Origin: Chloroflexi bacterium UBA6622
Lineage (GTDB): Bacteria; Chloroflexota; UBA11872
Length of the DNA stretch: 56,400 nucleotides
Reading direction: 5' to 3'
NCBI GenBank assembly: GCA_002433065.1
Contig: DJHK01000007.1
Coordinates: 16,088 to 72,487, forward strand
The stretch's first letter is position 1. Every line of letters starts with the position of its first letter. Position numbers and translations under genes: made by a program. A model generated the notes under the pieces. It made no database searches and was not told the origin of the DNA. It saw only the letters and a program-made list of their open reading frames with translations. Shown in pieces: positions 26,569 through 34,697 of the stretch.

Positions 26569-27231
26569 CTATCGGAAAAACCGGTACTGGATCAGCCGTA
26601 AGATTGCCTCAGGCCCATCTACCCACCATCGCAATTTCTTGGCTTGGCGCGCCTCATAACTTATAGGAACTTGAACAATATTCTCGCCCGCAGCCACAAA
26701 CGTTGCAGTCAATTCAACCTCAATATCGAACCCATTCGCAGTGAGATTGGCACTGTCGAGAATTTCCCGTCTCCACATCTTGTAACAAGTTTCCATATCC
26801 CGAATAGCCACGCCATATAGGACATTGGTAAGAAACGTTACAAACTTGTTCCCCAGCCGTAACAACGTCGTCTGGCTAGAAAAGTCACGATAGCCGTAAA
26901 CAACACGCGTCTGTCCTGAAAGGATTGGAGCACAAAGTCGTACAAAATCCTCAGGATCGTACTCCAAGTCGCCGTCTTGAATAACAACGATATTCCCCGT
27001 GGCTTCCGCCAAACCACTGCGTACAGCCGCACCCTTCCCTCGGTTAGTTGAGTGTCGAACAATCTTTACCGAAGGAAGCTTGACCTCTTCAATTTCCCTT
27101 AATGTTTCATCGGTCGAACTGTCATCCACAACGATAATTTCAGTGTCGAGATCTAGAGCCGCCACCCGTTTAAGCACTTCCGCAATAGTGGCGGCCTCAT
27201 TAAATGCGGGAACTATCACACTGACAATCAC
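26569..27231 (-). CDS. Family 2 glycosyltransferase (polyprenol-phosphate sugar transferase-like)
   Basis: A 220-residue GT-A enzyme. The nucleotide-sugar site is SVIVPAFNEAATI with EIIVVDDSSTDET, and the metal-binding acidic motif IQDGDLEYDPEDF. The domain order and length match dolichol/polyprenol-phosphate mannosyl- or glucosyltransferases. No membrane anchor is visible. GTG 27231, which shares bases with the TAG of the upstream GT2 gene (TAGTG), is preferred; TTG 27246 is an alternative. It forms a pair with the gene at 27231-27938. Confidence 0.87.
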   Translation of the reverse strand: MIVSVIVPAFNEAATIAEVLKRVAALDLDTEIIVVDDSSTDETLREIEEVKLPSVKIVRHSTNRGKGAAVRSGLAEATGNIVVIQDGDLEYDPEDFVRLCAPILSGQTRVVYGYRDFSSQTTLLRLGNKFVTFLTNVLYGVAIRDMETCYKMWRREILDSANLTANGFDIEVELTATFVAAGENIVQVPISYEARQAKKLRWWVDGPEAILRLIQYRFFR

Positions 27232-27938
27232 TAAGAGCCTCGCCAAAGCCTGATTATGTCAACAAAGGACCTGAGGATAACCTTGAGGCTGTTTCCAGAT
27301 TGCTCGCCGGATCTCCGAGGGTAGTGAGTCACACCAACCTGCGAGAATTGGTGCCCAGACCGAAGCGCCCGCGAAATCAATTCTGCAGAGATGGCGGCTC
27401 CACGCCCTGAAATTAGTTGCTCTACATTGACCGCCTCACGCCTGAACAATTTAAAGCCGCAATCCACGTCGCGCACCTTGACGCCAAGCACCACACGAAC
27501 AACCCAGGTCCACAACCACCCATTAAGCCGCCGGTAAAACGGATCTGCACGGTTCCGACGATAGCCCAACACGAATCCATGCCCTGGAAGCGCCTCAATT
27601 AAGGAAGAAAGCTCAGCTAATGAAAACTGGCCATCACCATCCGCATAAAAAACAAGATCTTTCTGCGCAGATTTAAACCCGGTCCGTAGCGCCATTCCAT
27701 AACCGCGATTCTCGGTATGCGTTACCAGACGCACCCGTTCATTCGTTGCAACTAATGCCTTGACCACCTGACTCGTTCCATCCGTGGAACCATCATCAAT
27801 GATTAGGACTTCGAAATCGTCAGCTATGGCTGGCAAATGGGCTAAAGCATCAGCAATCACACGTTCAACATTCGAGGCCTCGTTGTAACAAGGAAAAAAC
27901 ACGCTAATCGAGGACCGCGGATTCAAATCATTTGCCAT
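27231..27938 (-). CDS. Family 2 glycosyltransferase
   Basis: A 235-residue GT-A glycosyltransferase: SVFFPCYNEASNVERVI, VLIIDDGSTDGTS, and the acidic FYADGDGQFSLAELSSL motif with the DGD metal site. GRGAAISAELISRALRSG follows the usual acceptor region. It resembles polyprenol-phosphate glycosyltransferases that feed envelope glycan synthesis. The stop overlaps the next GT2 start, so the two proteins are made together. Confidence 0.87.
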   Translation of the reverse strand: MANDLNPRSSISVFFPCYNEASNVERVIADALAHLPAIADDFEVLIIDDGSTDGTSQVVKALVATNERVRLVTHTENRGYGMALRTGFKSAQKDLVFYADGDGQFSLAELSSLIEALPGHGFVLGYRRNRADPFYRRLNGWLWTWVVRVVLGVKVRDVDCGFKLFRREAVNVEQLISGRGAAISAELISRALRSGHQFSQVGVTHYPRRSGEQSGNSLKVILRSFVDIIRLWRGS

Positions 27939-28081
27939 GAGTTGTCAGCAAAGCTCCCAAATCAAATTGTTTCCGTCGTTGTAGTTCGAGAATCGAAGCC
28001 TTCAGCGCTTTGACTATTGCACATCACAGCCCCCTTTGGTCGACAAGGCATAATCCATCAATGTTTCGAAAGGACACCGTT

Positions 28082-28900
28082 GTGGACATCACTTACACAA
28101 CCTATTCAGCCCCCACGTGGTCGATCAAAAAACACATAGCCCTCGCCAAGCACATGGGATGCAACGCTCTTGAGCTTCGTAACATCGACAATAAACCTAT
28201 CGACCCCGCGATGCCAGCAACTCAAAAAAAAGATATCGCAGACGAAATCCACAACGCTGGATTAAAAATTTGCGTCCTCGGAAGTGATTGCAAACTTGCT
28301 CACCCGTCACGATCAGATCGACACCACGCAGTACACCGCGCGATCGAGTTTGTTGAGCTTGCCAAAGCCTGGAAAGCACCGATCGTTCGTGTTTTTGGAG
28401 GACGATACCAGCCCGGACCCAGCGACGATGAAGCAAACGCTTGGGTGGCCGAATCTCTCCGGGAGGTAGCCGACGCAGGCGACGAGCATGGCATCCAGAT
28501 CGCAATCGAAACGCATGATGCCTTTTCGACGAGCCAGCGAGTTCGGAAAGTTCTCGACCTTACCAATCATCCTCGCGTTGGCGTCGTTTGGGACTTTGGA
28601 CATCCCTATAGGTTGGGGGAATCTGTTGCCGAAACATGGGACTTGATCGGGACCAAAACAATCCATGTGCATTTCAAGGACATCCGGCACAGTAGGAAAG
28701 ACCGAGATGGATGGGAACCATGTCTGCCCGGCACCGGAGATCTGCCACTTCAGGAAATGGTAAACCGTCTTAAAGCAACCAGGTACTCCGGGCACATCTC
28801 CACCGAGTGGGAGGGGCGTAGCGCGAAAGGGTTGGACGATCCCAGAGAGGCTTTGTTTAGCCATACGGCCTACCTCCGGAAATTGCTTGGCAATAACTGA
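28082..28900 (+). CDS. Sugar phosphate isomerase/epimerase-like TIM barrel protein
   Basis: A 272-residue AP-endonuclease-2-fold protein (xylose isomerase-like TIM barrel). Visible motifs: LELRNIDN, IVRVFGGRYQPG, IAIETHDAF (Glu and His), VGVVWDFGHPY (Asp and His), IHVHFKDIRH and the closing GHISTEWEGR, i.e. the metal ligands of the family. The substrate may be a keto-sugar or inositol derivative. GTG at 28082, with AAAGGA seven bases upstream, is favoured over an ATG at 28061. It ends 38 bases before the trp promoter. Confidence 0.87.
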   Translation: MDITYTTYSAPTWSIKKHIALAKHMGCNALELRNIDNKPIDPAMPATQKKDIADEIHNAGLKICVLGSDCKLAHPSRSDRHHAVHRAIEFVELAKAWKAPIVRVFGGRYQPGPSDDEANAWVAESLREVADAGDEHGIQIAIETHDAFSTSQRVRKVLDLTNHPRVGVVWDFGHPYRLGESVAETWDLIGTKTIHVHFKDIRHSRKDRDGWEPCLPGTGDLPLQEMVNRLKATRYSGHISTEWEGRSAKGLDDPREALFSHTAYLRKLLGNN

Positions 28901-28938
28901 CAAACTAGCTAAACAACACAGATTGTTGCCCCCAACCA

Positions 28939-28968
28939 TTGACACCGAAGGAACCTCCAACCTACGCT
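28939..28968 (+). promoter_or_regulatory. Predicted promoter of the trp operon
   Basis: A perfect -35 hexamer TTGACA at 28939-28944 and a weak -10 TACGCT at 28963-28968, separated by 18 bases. The expected start is near 28975, just before the base of the T-box stem I. Confidence 0.55.
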
Positions 28969-28974
28969 TTTTTA

Positions 28975-29256
28975 AGCTGTGATCGGGACAAGTATGCACT
29001 GACGCCACGTCAGAGAGCTGGACCTTTGCGCTGGAAGTTCAGCCGTCGGCCAAGTGTGAAATGGCCCCGTGAGCTGCGGACCGAACTGGAAACCAAAGTA
29101 GGCTCCGCCGGTTGCCTGCCGTGACAGGGGCAGGGCTCGGAGCATTTGCTCCAGGCCAATAAGGAACGCTTCGGCGCTCGAACAGGGGTGGCACCGCGAA
29201 GGCAAGAGGCCTCTCGCCCCCTGAACGGAAGCCCTATATTCCAACGCCCTGTTTCG
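28975..29256 (+). promoter_or_regulatory. T-box riboswitch (tRNA-Trp type)
   Basis: A leader RNA that senses uncharged tRNA. Stem I carries the AGTA/GAA loop-E pair (28991-28994 with 29058-29060), the AGAGAG-type apical element at 29013-29018, and after GAAA the specifier TGG at 29062-29064. The antiterminator-type element is exact: CAGGGG (29183-29188), the T-box bulge TGGCACC (29189-29195), GCG, a loop, then CGC and CCCCTG (29215-29223), giving perfect 6-bp and 3-bp helices. TGGC in the bulge predicts a tRNA ending GCCA; bacterial tRNA-Trp has discriminator G, which agrees with the UGG specifier and the downstream trp genes. Confidence 0.9.
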
Positions 29257-29266
29257 GAGGTGTTCG

Positions 29267-30781
29267 ATGACCGCGATGTCGACGAATCCTGCTTCAATAG
29301 CCGATCCACGAGAGTGGGTGGTAGCTAACCTTGAGCAGGGTGTCGCAGCGCCGATGTACCACGACATCCCCGGAGACCTCGACACGCCTGCCTCCACGTA
29401 CCTAAAGCTCCGGCGAGCATCTCCTTCGTTTTTGCTTGAGAGTGTTGAGCGGGGCGAATCAGTAGGCCGTTATTCTTTTGTTGGTTCCGCACCCCGTCTA
29501 GTCGTGCGGTTACACAGCGGCAACGCCACAATGACAACGGCCAGCGGAGACACCACACACTCGCGCTATAGCGACCCCTTGGACTTTGTCACTAGCCTTC
29601 AGCACGACTTCCCTATTGCCACACACCCCATGCTCCCCCCATTTCAAGGGGGCACTGTCGGATACCTCGCATATGACACTGCTGCCAATTTTGAAAGGCT
29701 CCCTGTGCCGGACAATGACACCCTTGCTCTTCCAGAAGCAGTGTTTGTCTATTGTGACGAACTTGTAGTCTTCGACCACGCCAAGCAGATCATCCGCCTT
29801 GTAACGTTGGCGGTTCCAAGGAAAACAACCTCGAACAGTATCGCTGAAGCTGAAGAGAGGCTGGACCAACTATCGCTCAAGCTAAAGCAACCAATTCCTC
29901 AGCCACAAACAGGCTCCGAGCAAACCGACGCAACTGTTTCACAAAGCATGACAAAGGATGAGTTTGAAAGTCATGTGCAGCGTGCTAAGGAATACATCGC
30001 TGCAGGGGATGTCATACAAGTACTCCCTTCAATCAGGTTTTCTCGTGATCTAAACGTAGACGCGTTCGAGGTGTACCGAGAGCTGCGTAGAGTAAACCCG
30101 TCGCCATATATGTTTTTCCTTGATCTCGAGGAACTGCAAATCGCCGGCACTTCTCCTGAAATGCTCCTGCAAGCAGTGGACGGAACAGCGAGAACAAGAC
30201 CCATCGCAGGAACACGACCTCGCGGAAACACACCTGCTGAAGATGGGCGCTTGGCTGATGATCTCATCAACGACCCAAAGGAATTGGCTGAGCACGTAAT
30301 GCTCGTCGACCTGGGACGCAACGACCTGGGCCGTGTCTCCCTGCAAGGCACCGTTACTGTGGACTCTCTCATGAAGATTGAACGTTTCTCTCACGTAATG
30401 CACATCGTCAGCGAAGTAAGTGGAAAACTGGACAAAGGTGTTCGGGGCATTGATGCCCTTCGGGCCTGCTTTCCCGCTGGCACGTTAACTGGCGCCCCCA
30501 AGATTCGAGCAATGGAACTAATAGCGGACATGGAAAACATGCGGCGAGGCCCATACGGTGGCGCGGTCGGCTACATCAGCCATTCTGGCGCCGTAGACAC
30601 GGCCATTATCATTCGGACTATGATCGCGACTAAGGGACAAGCCCATGTTCAGGCAGGAGCCGGCATCGTAGCCGATTCCGTACCTTCGTCTGAATATCAA
30701 GAGTGCCTCAATAAGGCCCGACCTGTCCTTCAAGCCATCCAGTTGGCTGAGGAGGGAAGCGATGCTACTAGTACTCGATAA
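29267..30781 (+). CDS. trpE: Anthranilate synthase component I
   Basis: Makes anthranilate from chorismate with ammonia supplied by TrpG. It is 504 residues. The Trp feedback site LLES is in PSFLLESVERGE near residue 55, followed by VGRYSFVG; the catalytic chorismate-binding domain has PIAGTRPRG, HVMLVDLGRNDLG, HVMHIVSEVSG and AGAGIVADS. The ATG at 29267 follows GGAGG by six bases, and this site is the likely target of the T-box. First gene of the operon; trpG starts inside its 3' end. Confidence 0.97.
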   Translation: MTAMSTNPASIADPREWVVANLEQGVAAPMYHDIPGDLDTPASTYLKLRRASPSFLLESVERGESVGRYSFVGSAPRLVVRLHSGNATMTTASGDTTHSRYSDPLDFVTSLQHDFPIATHPMLPPFQGGTVGYLAYDTAANFERLPVPDNDTLALPEAVFVYCDELVVFDHAKQIIRLVTLAVPRKTTSNSIAEAEERLDQLSLKLKQPIPQPQTGSEQTDATVSQSMTKDEFESHVQRAKEYIAAGDVIQVLPSIRFSRDLNVDAFEVYRELRRVNPSPYMFFLDLEELQIAGTSPEMLLQAVDGTARTRPIAGTRPRGNTPAEDGRLADDLINDPKELAEHVMLVDLGRNDLGRVSLQGTVTVDSLMKIERFSHVMHIVSEVSGKLDKGVRGIDALRACFPAGTLTGAPKIRAMELIADMENMRRGPYGGAVGYISHSGAVDTAIIIRTMIATKGQAHVQAGAGIVADSVPSSEYQECLNKARPVLQAIQLAEEGSDATSTR

Positions 30782-31346
30782 TTACGATTCCTTTACTTAC
30801 AACCTCGTACAGTATTTACAGGTGCTAACTGTCGATATCGAAGTCCACCGCAATGACGCACTCACTGTTGACGAAGTTATCAATCTAAATCCTGATGCAA
30901 TCGTAATATCGCCCGGGCCATGCACCCCAAATGAAGCCGGCATCTCCATAGCTGTGGTCCAAGCCTTAGGCATGAAAGTCCCGACACTTGGAGTCTGCCT
31001 AGGCCACCAAGCTATAGGAGCTGCTCACGGAGCCTCGATCATCCGGGCCCCTGAACTAATGCACGGAAAGACATCACCGATCGCCCACGACGGTCAGGGC
31101 TTGTTTGGTGAGCTTCCAAACCCTTTCGATGCCACCAGGTACCACTCGTTAATCGTAGAACGCGACACTCTGCCTGATGAATTAGAGGTTACAGCGGAAA
31201 CAAATAGCGGGCTCATTATGGCTATGCAGCACCGCACCTATCCGTTGTATGGTGTTCAGTTCCACCCCGAATCAATCCTTACCACGGTAGGCCCGCAACT
31301 CCTTCGGAATTTCCTGGACCTTGCAAAGATCGAATGTTCTGAATGA
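30762..31346 (+). CDS. trpG: Anthranilate synthase component II (glutamine amidotransferase)
   Basis: Class I glutamine amidotransferase of 194 residues that feeds ammonia to TrpE. It contains NYDSFTYNLVQYL, ISPGPCTPNEAG, the nucleophile Cys in LGVCLGHQAIG, and the His-Glu pair in QFHPESILT. The start ATG overlaps trpE by 20 bases, with GAGGAGGG immediately upstream. The stop overlaps trpD by four bases. It could also serve folate synthesis as PabA, but position argues for tryptophan. Confidence 0.96.
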   Translation: MLLVLDNYDSFTYNLVQYLQVLTVDIEVHRNDALTVDEVINLNPDAIVISPGPCTPNEAGISIAVVQALGMKVPTLGVCLGHQAIGAAHGASIIRAPELMHGKTSPIAHDGQGLFGELPNPFDATRYHSLIVERDTLPDELEVTAETNSGLIMAMQHRTYPLYGVQFHPESILTTVGPQLLRNFLDLAKIECSE

Positions 31347-32374
31347 TCACAGAAGCACTCCTCAAAGTCGTCGAAGGCCAAAACCTTGACCAAGTTGCCA
31401 CGGCCCAACTAATGGATTCTATTCTCGAGGAAAGAATCACACCGGCACAGTTTGGAGCTTTTGTGACCGCGCTGCGGCTCAAAGGCGAAACCCCAGAAGA
31501 ACTTGCAGGCCTAGCAGCAAGCATGAGTCGCCACGCGATTCGTGTGGAAGTCCAATCGGACAACCTTCTGGACACATGTGGGACCGGTGGAGGAAAAACT
31601 CGTTGGCTAGGAATATCAACCTCGGCCGCATTTGTAGCCGCGGGCGCAGGTGCCGTTGTAGCCAAGCATGGGAATAAAGGTGTAACCCGACCGGCCGGCA
31701 GCAGTGACTTGCTGGAATCGCTCGGTGTAAACCTAGCAGCCGGCCCCCAACACGTCACACAAGCACTACAGGAAGCACGCGTCGGCTTCATGTTCGCTCA
31801 AACATTCCATCCCGCGATGAAGTTTGCTGGGCCCCTGCGCCGCGAGATCGGGATCCGCACAGCATTCAACATACTAGGACCGCTTACGAATCCAGCCGGA
31901 GCTAGCCGCAGATTACTCGGAGTCGGTGATTCATCCTTGCTCGGCACCTTGGCTGAAACGCTAGTCCTCCTAAAGATGAATCGAGCCTTTGTCGTCCATG
32001 GCAAAAATGGAGTCGATGAAGTCTCGTTAACCGGTCCAACCTACGTCGCCGAAGTAAAAGGTAATGAGTTCTCTACATACACGTTAGAACCTACTGATTT
32101 TGACCTCCCGGTGGTTGACGGATCAGACCTGGAAATTGAAGACGCGGAGCATGCAGCAGACGCAACACAAAGCGTTTTATCAGGCACAAACAAGGGCCCT
32201 CGACTAAACGTCATCCTCGCTAACGCTTCGGTGGCACTGGTAGCAGCGGAGATCGCCACAGACTGGCGCGACGGCGTGGCGAAGGCGAGAGCCTCCATTG
32301 AGAGTGGCTCAGCACTCAACTGCCTGAACAAGTTGATAGAAATCTCAAATCGTGACCTGGACTTGCAATCGTGA
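31343..32374 (+). CDS. trpD: Anthranilate phosphoribosyltransferase
   Basis: Transfers phosphoribose from PRPP to anthranilate. It is 343 residues with the full fold: helical N-terminus (LMDSILEERITPAQFGAFV), PRPP loop near residue 79, KHGNKGVTRPAGSSDLLE, TFHPAMKF, FNILGPLTNPA and the second metal site GVDEVSL. The PRPP loop reads GTGGGKTRWLGIST; the usual GTGGD aspartate is Gly here. It overlaps trpG and trpC by four bases each (ATGA/GTGA type). Confidence 0.95.
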   Translation: MITEALLKVVEGQNLDQVATAQLMDSILEERITPAQFGAFVTALRLKGETPEELAGLAASMSRHAIRVEVQSDNLLDTCGTGGGKTRWLGISTSAAFVAAGAGAVVAKHGNKGVTRPAGSSDLLESLGVNLAAGPQHVTQALQEARVGFMFAQTFHPAMKFAGPLRREIGIRTAFNILGPLTNPAGASRRLLGVGDSSLLGTLAETLVLLKMNRAFVVHGKNGVDEVSLTGPTYVAEVKGNEFSTYTLEPTDFDLPVVDGSDLEIEDAEHAADATQSVLSGTNKGPRLNVILANASVALVAAEIATDWRDGVAKARASIESGSALNCLNKLIEISNRDLDLQS

Positions 32375-33150
32375 TACTTGACGAAATCGTTGCTCAAAAA
32401 CACCGTGATGTCACCATACGTGCGACCCAAACCCCCCAAAGCGTGCTTGAAGCCAAGGCAACTAACCGTAGCGTGACCCGATCGCTATGGCACGCACTAG
32501 ACCTGGACGGGGTGGGCATCATCGCCGAAATCAAGCGTCGTTCGCCGACCGGTGGAACCTTTGCCCACAACATCGACCCTGCTCAATGGGCAATAGACTA
32601 CGCGACGGCAGGAGCTAGTGCGGTGTCCATACTCACTGACGAACCTTATTTCGGTGGAACTCACGATGACCTCAAAAAGGCGCGTGCGGCGATGGGGATT
32701 CCGACCATTCAGAAGGATTTCGTAGTCACGGATTATCAACTCTATGAGGCAGCAGTTGTAGGGGCCGATGCGGTCCTGTTAATCGCTGGGATCACACCTG
32801 GCCACGAGCTTCGCCACCGGATCGACCTTACCCACTCCCTCCAAATGGAAGCGTTGGTTGAAGTCCATACTGACGAGGAAGTCGATCAGGCGCTCGTTGC
32901 AGGGGCAAAGATCATCGGAATAAACAATAGAAACCTAAGAGCATTCACAACCGACCTTGCAGTGACAGAAGAACTCTGCAAGCTCGTGCCTGATGAAATC
33001 CTTGTCGTCAGCGAAAGCGGCGTCCACTCACCACATGATGTGCAACGCATGGTTAACGCAGGGGTCGACGGGATCCTGGTTGGGGAATCGATCATGACCG
33101 CCACCGACCCAATTGCACAGATCAAGTCGCTCATAGCTGCTGGCGAGTAA
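32371..33150 (+). CDS. trpC: Indole-3-glycerol phosphate synthase
   Basis: Closes the indole ring from CdRP. A TIM barrel of 259 residues. Signatures: IIAEIKRRSPTGG (catalytic Lys and substrate loop), ASAVSILTDEPYFGG, IQKDFVVTDYQLYEA, ALVEVHTDEE, IIGINNRNL and VVSESGVHSP with ILVGES. GTG start at 32371 overlapping the trpD TGA. Confidence 0.96.
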   Translation: MILDEIVAQKHRDVTIRATQTPQSVLEAKATNRSVTRSLWHALDLDGVGIIAEIKRRSPTGGTFAHNIDPAQWAIDYATAGASAVSILTDEPYFGGTHDDLKKARAAMGIPTIQKDFVVTDYQLYEAAVVGADAVLLIAGITPGHELRHRIDLTHSLQMEALVEVHTDEEVDQALVAGAKIIGINNRNLRAFTTDLAVTEELCKLVPDEILVVSESGVHSPHDVQRMVNAGVDGILVGESIMTATDPIAQIKSLIAAGE

Positions 33151-33157
33151 GCCAACC

Positions 33158-33784
33158 GTGCTCATAAAGATTTGTGGCCTTCAAAAACCTGAGGATGCAG
33201 CAGTAGCCTCAGAAATCGGCGCTGATCTCCTAGGTGTGGTTTTCGCGCCCTCCAAGCGGAAACAGGCCCCTATGGACGCACGAAACATCTTTGCAGCCGC
33301 TCGCCCTCATGCTGAACGAGTCGGCATCTTTGTTAACGCGACGCACAAAACCGTCTGCGAAGTTATTGAGTTATGCCAACTCGACCGTGTGCAATTTGGT
33401 GGAAATGAGCCAGCCCATTTCTGCGAACAATTCGGACCCAGAACCATAAAGACGCTACGACTGCCGAACGATCGCGATAAATTTTGCGACTATCGAGTTC
33501 CTGTCTTTCATCTCGATACGGCCCATGACACCTCGGCAGGAGGCACCGGCCAACCCTGGGACTACTCGCTAGCATTAGAGGTTACGAAAAAACACCGGGT
33601 CATCCTTGGTGGTGGCCTAAACCCCACCAATGTCGCTGAGGCCATTGCCGTGGCACGACCGTACGGGGTTGACGTCAGCTCCGGAGTTGAAACCGGTGGA
33701 GAGAAGGACGCCTCCAAGATCGAGGACTTCATTTCAGCTGTCCGCACGGCATCATCAGAGCATCGGTCGACAGCGTGTCGCTAA
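33158..33784 (+). CDS. trpF: Phosphoribosylanthranilate isomerase
   Basis: Isomerises PRA to CdRP. A TIM barrel of 208 residues: KICGLQKPEDAAVA (catalytic Cys), GADLLGVVFAPSKR, VGIFVNAT, VQFGGNE, VFHLDTAHDTSAGGTGQPWDY (catalytic Asp and phosphate loop), ILGGGLNPTNVAEAI and GVDVSSGVETGG. GTG start at 33158, seven bases after trpC. The stop overlaps the following lipoprotein gene by ten bases. Confidence 0.95.
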   Translation: MLIKICGLQKPEDAAVASEIGADLLGVVFAPSKRKQAPMDARNIFAAARPHAERVGIFVNATHKTVCEVIELCQLDRVQFGGNEPAHFCEQFGPRTIKTLRLPNDRDKFCDYRVPVFHLDTAHDTSAGGTGQPWDYSLALEVTKKHRVILGGGLNPTNVAEAIAVARPYGVDVSSGVETGGEKDASKIEDFISAVRTASSEHRSTACR

Positions 33785-34695
33785 GGGGATTACTGACTGT
33801 CGCTCTACTAGGAACGATCGTGTGTTCCTGTAGTCACAGCCTAAAGCTAGATAACGGAAATCCTCAGCTGCGAACGATTACACATATAAATTTTCTATTC
33901 ACCGATGAAAATTCGACCATCGCAATCCCGAACCCAGCGGTACAACGGGACAATCTGGCCACGAGTAGTCAACGCTCGCCAACCTCCCCATCCACACTAC
34001 CGACTCAGATTGTTCTGCCATCAAATGGAATTACCACGACTTCGTCAGACGCCCATCTCCCCCAAGAAAACACGCACTCACATTTAGACCGCCCTGAACA
34101 CACCAGGAAAGCCCAAGCCTTCGCGATTCCTATACCTGATATAGACCCGTCGTTACAGTTATTCGTACAAAACTCGGATCCACGTCAACACGTTTCAACC
34201 GAACTCACAACAGCGTCCGATCTTGTGAGTTATTACCTGACTGGCGCCCAACGAGACCCCACAATTACAAAAGCTTCCAATCGCCCTCTCCACGTTGTTC
34301 AACGAATTTCCGTGCATAGTGACGATAAAGGTGCGTCAATGATGTATGAGCTCCTGAAAAATGAAGCGACGCCCTCATACGCTAGAGCCGCGATTGAATT
34401 TTTCCGACAGCCCTATCCAGACTTGGCAGCATCGTCACGATCAACAAGTCAATTCAACGTCGCGGAAGAAAACCACCTCCTTGAAATCCGGATCGATCCA
34501 CAGCAACCTGCACAAGACCGCTTACTCGGCCCCGGCGAACCTCACGTGTACTACCTCATACTGCGACAAGAAAACGTGACCGCACATATCGAATTGTTTT
34601 ACCTGCACGCCCAAGCCCCAGACACCGTGGCAAGTCTTGGAAAACAGTTCGTGCAACGCGTCTCAGACTCTTCACGGCTAGATTCTGGAACATAG
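33775..34695 (+). CDS. Putative lipoprotein of unknown function inside the trp operon
   Basis: A 306-residue predicted exported protein. Residues 1-19 (MSLRGLLTVALLGTIVCSC) are a short signal peptide ending in a plausible, non-consensus lipobox with Cys19. Residues 35-115 are Ser/Thr/Pro-rich and probably disordered. A folded part follows from about residue 120, with SDLVSYYLTGAQRDP, HVVQRISVHSDDKGASMMYELL and EPHVYYLILRQENVTAHIELFYL. No family recognised. The GTG start overlaps trpF by ten bases and trpB begins three bases after it, so it is produced with the tryptophan enzymes although it should leave the cytoplasm. Confidence 0.72.
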   Translation: MSLRGLLTVALLGTIVCSCSHSLKLDNGNPQLRTITHINFLFTDENSTIAIPNPAVQRDNLATSSQRSPTSPSTLPTQIVLPSNGITTTSSDAHLPQENTHSHLDRPEHTRKAQAFAIPIPDIDPSLQLFVQNSDPRQHVSTELTTASDLVSYYLTGAQRDPTITKASNRPLHVVQRISVHSDDKGASMMYELLKNEATPSYARAAIEFFRQPYPDLAASSRSTSQFNVAEENHLLEIRIDPQQPAQDRLLGPGEPHVYYLILRQENVTAHIELFYLHAQAPDTVASLGKQFVQRVSDSSRLDSGT

Positions 34696-34697
34696 CC

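Noticed and set aside
28901..28938. Possible GGCAA/TTGCC hairpin after the sugar isomerase gene
   Set aside because: Stem is too short and widely spaced, and has no T-tract, so it is not called a terminator.
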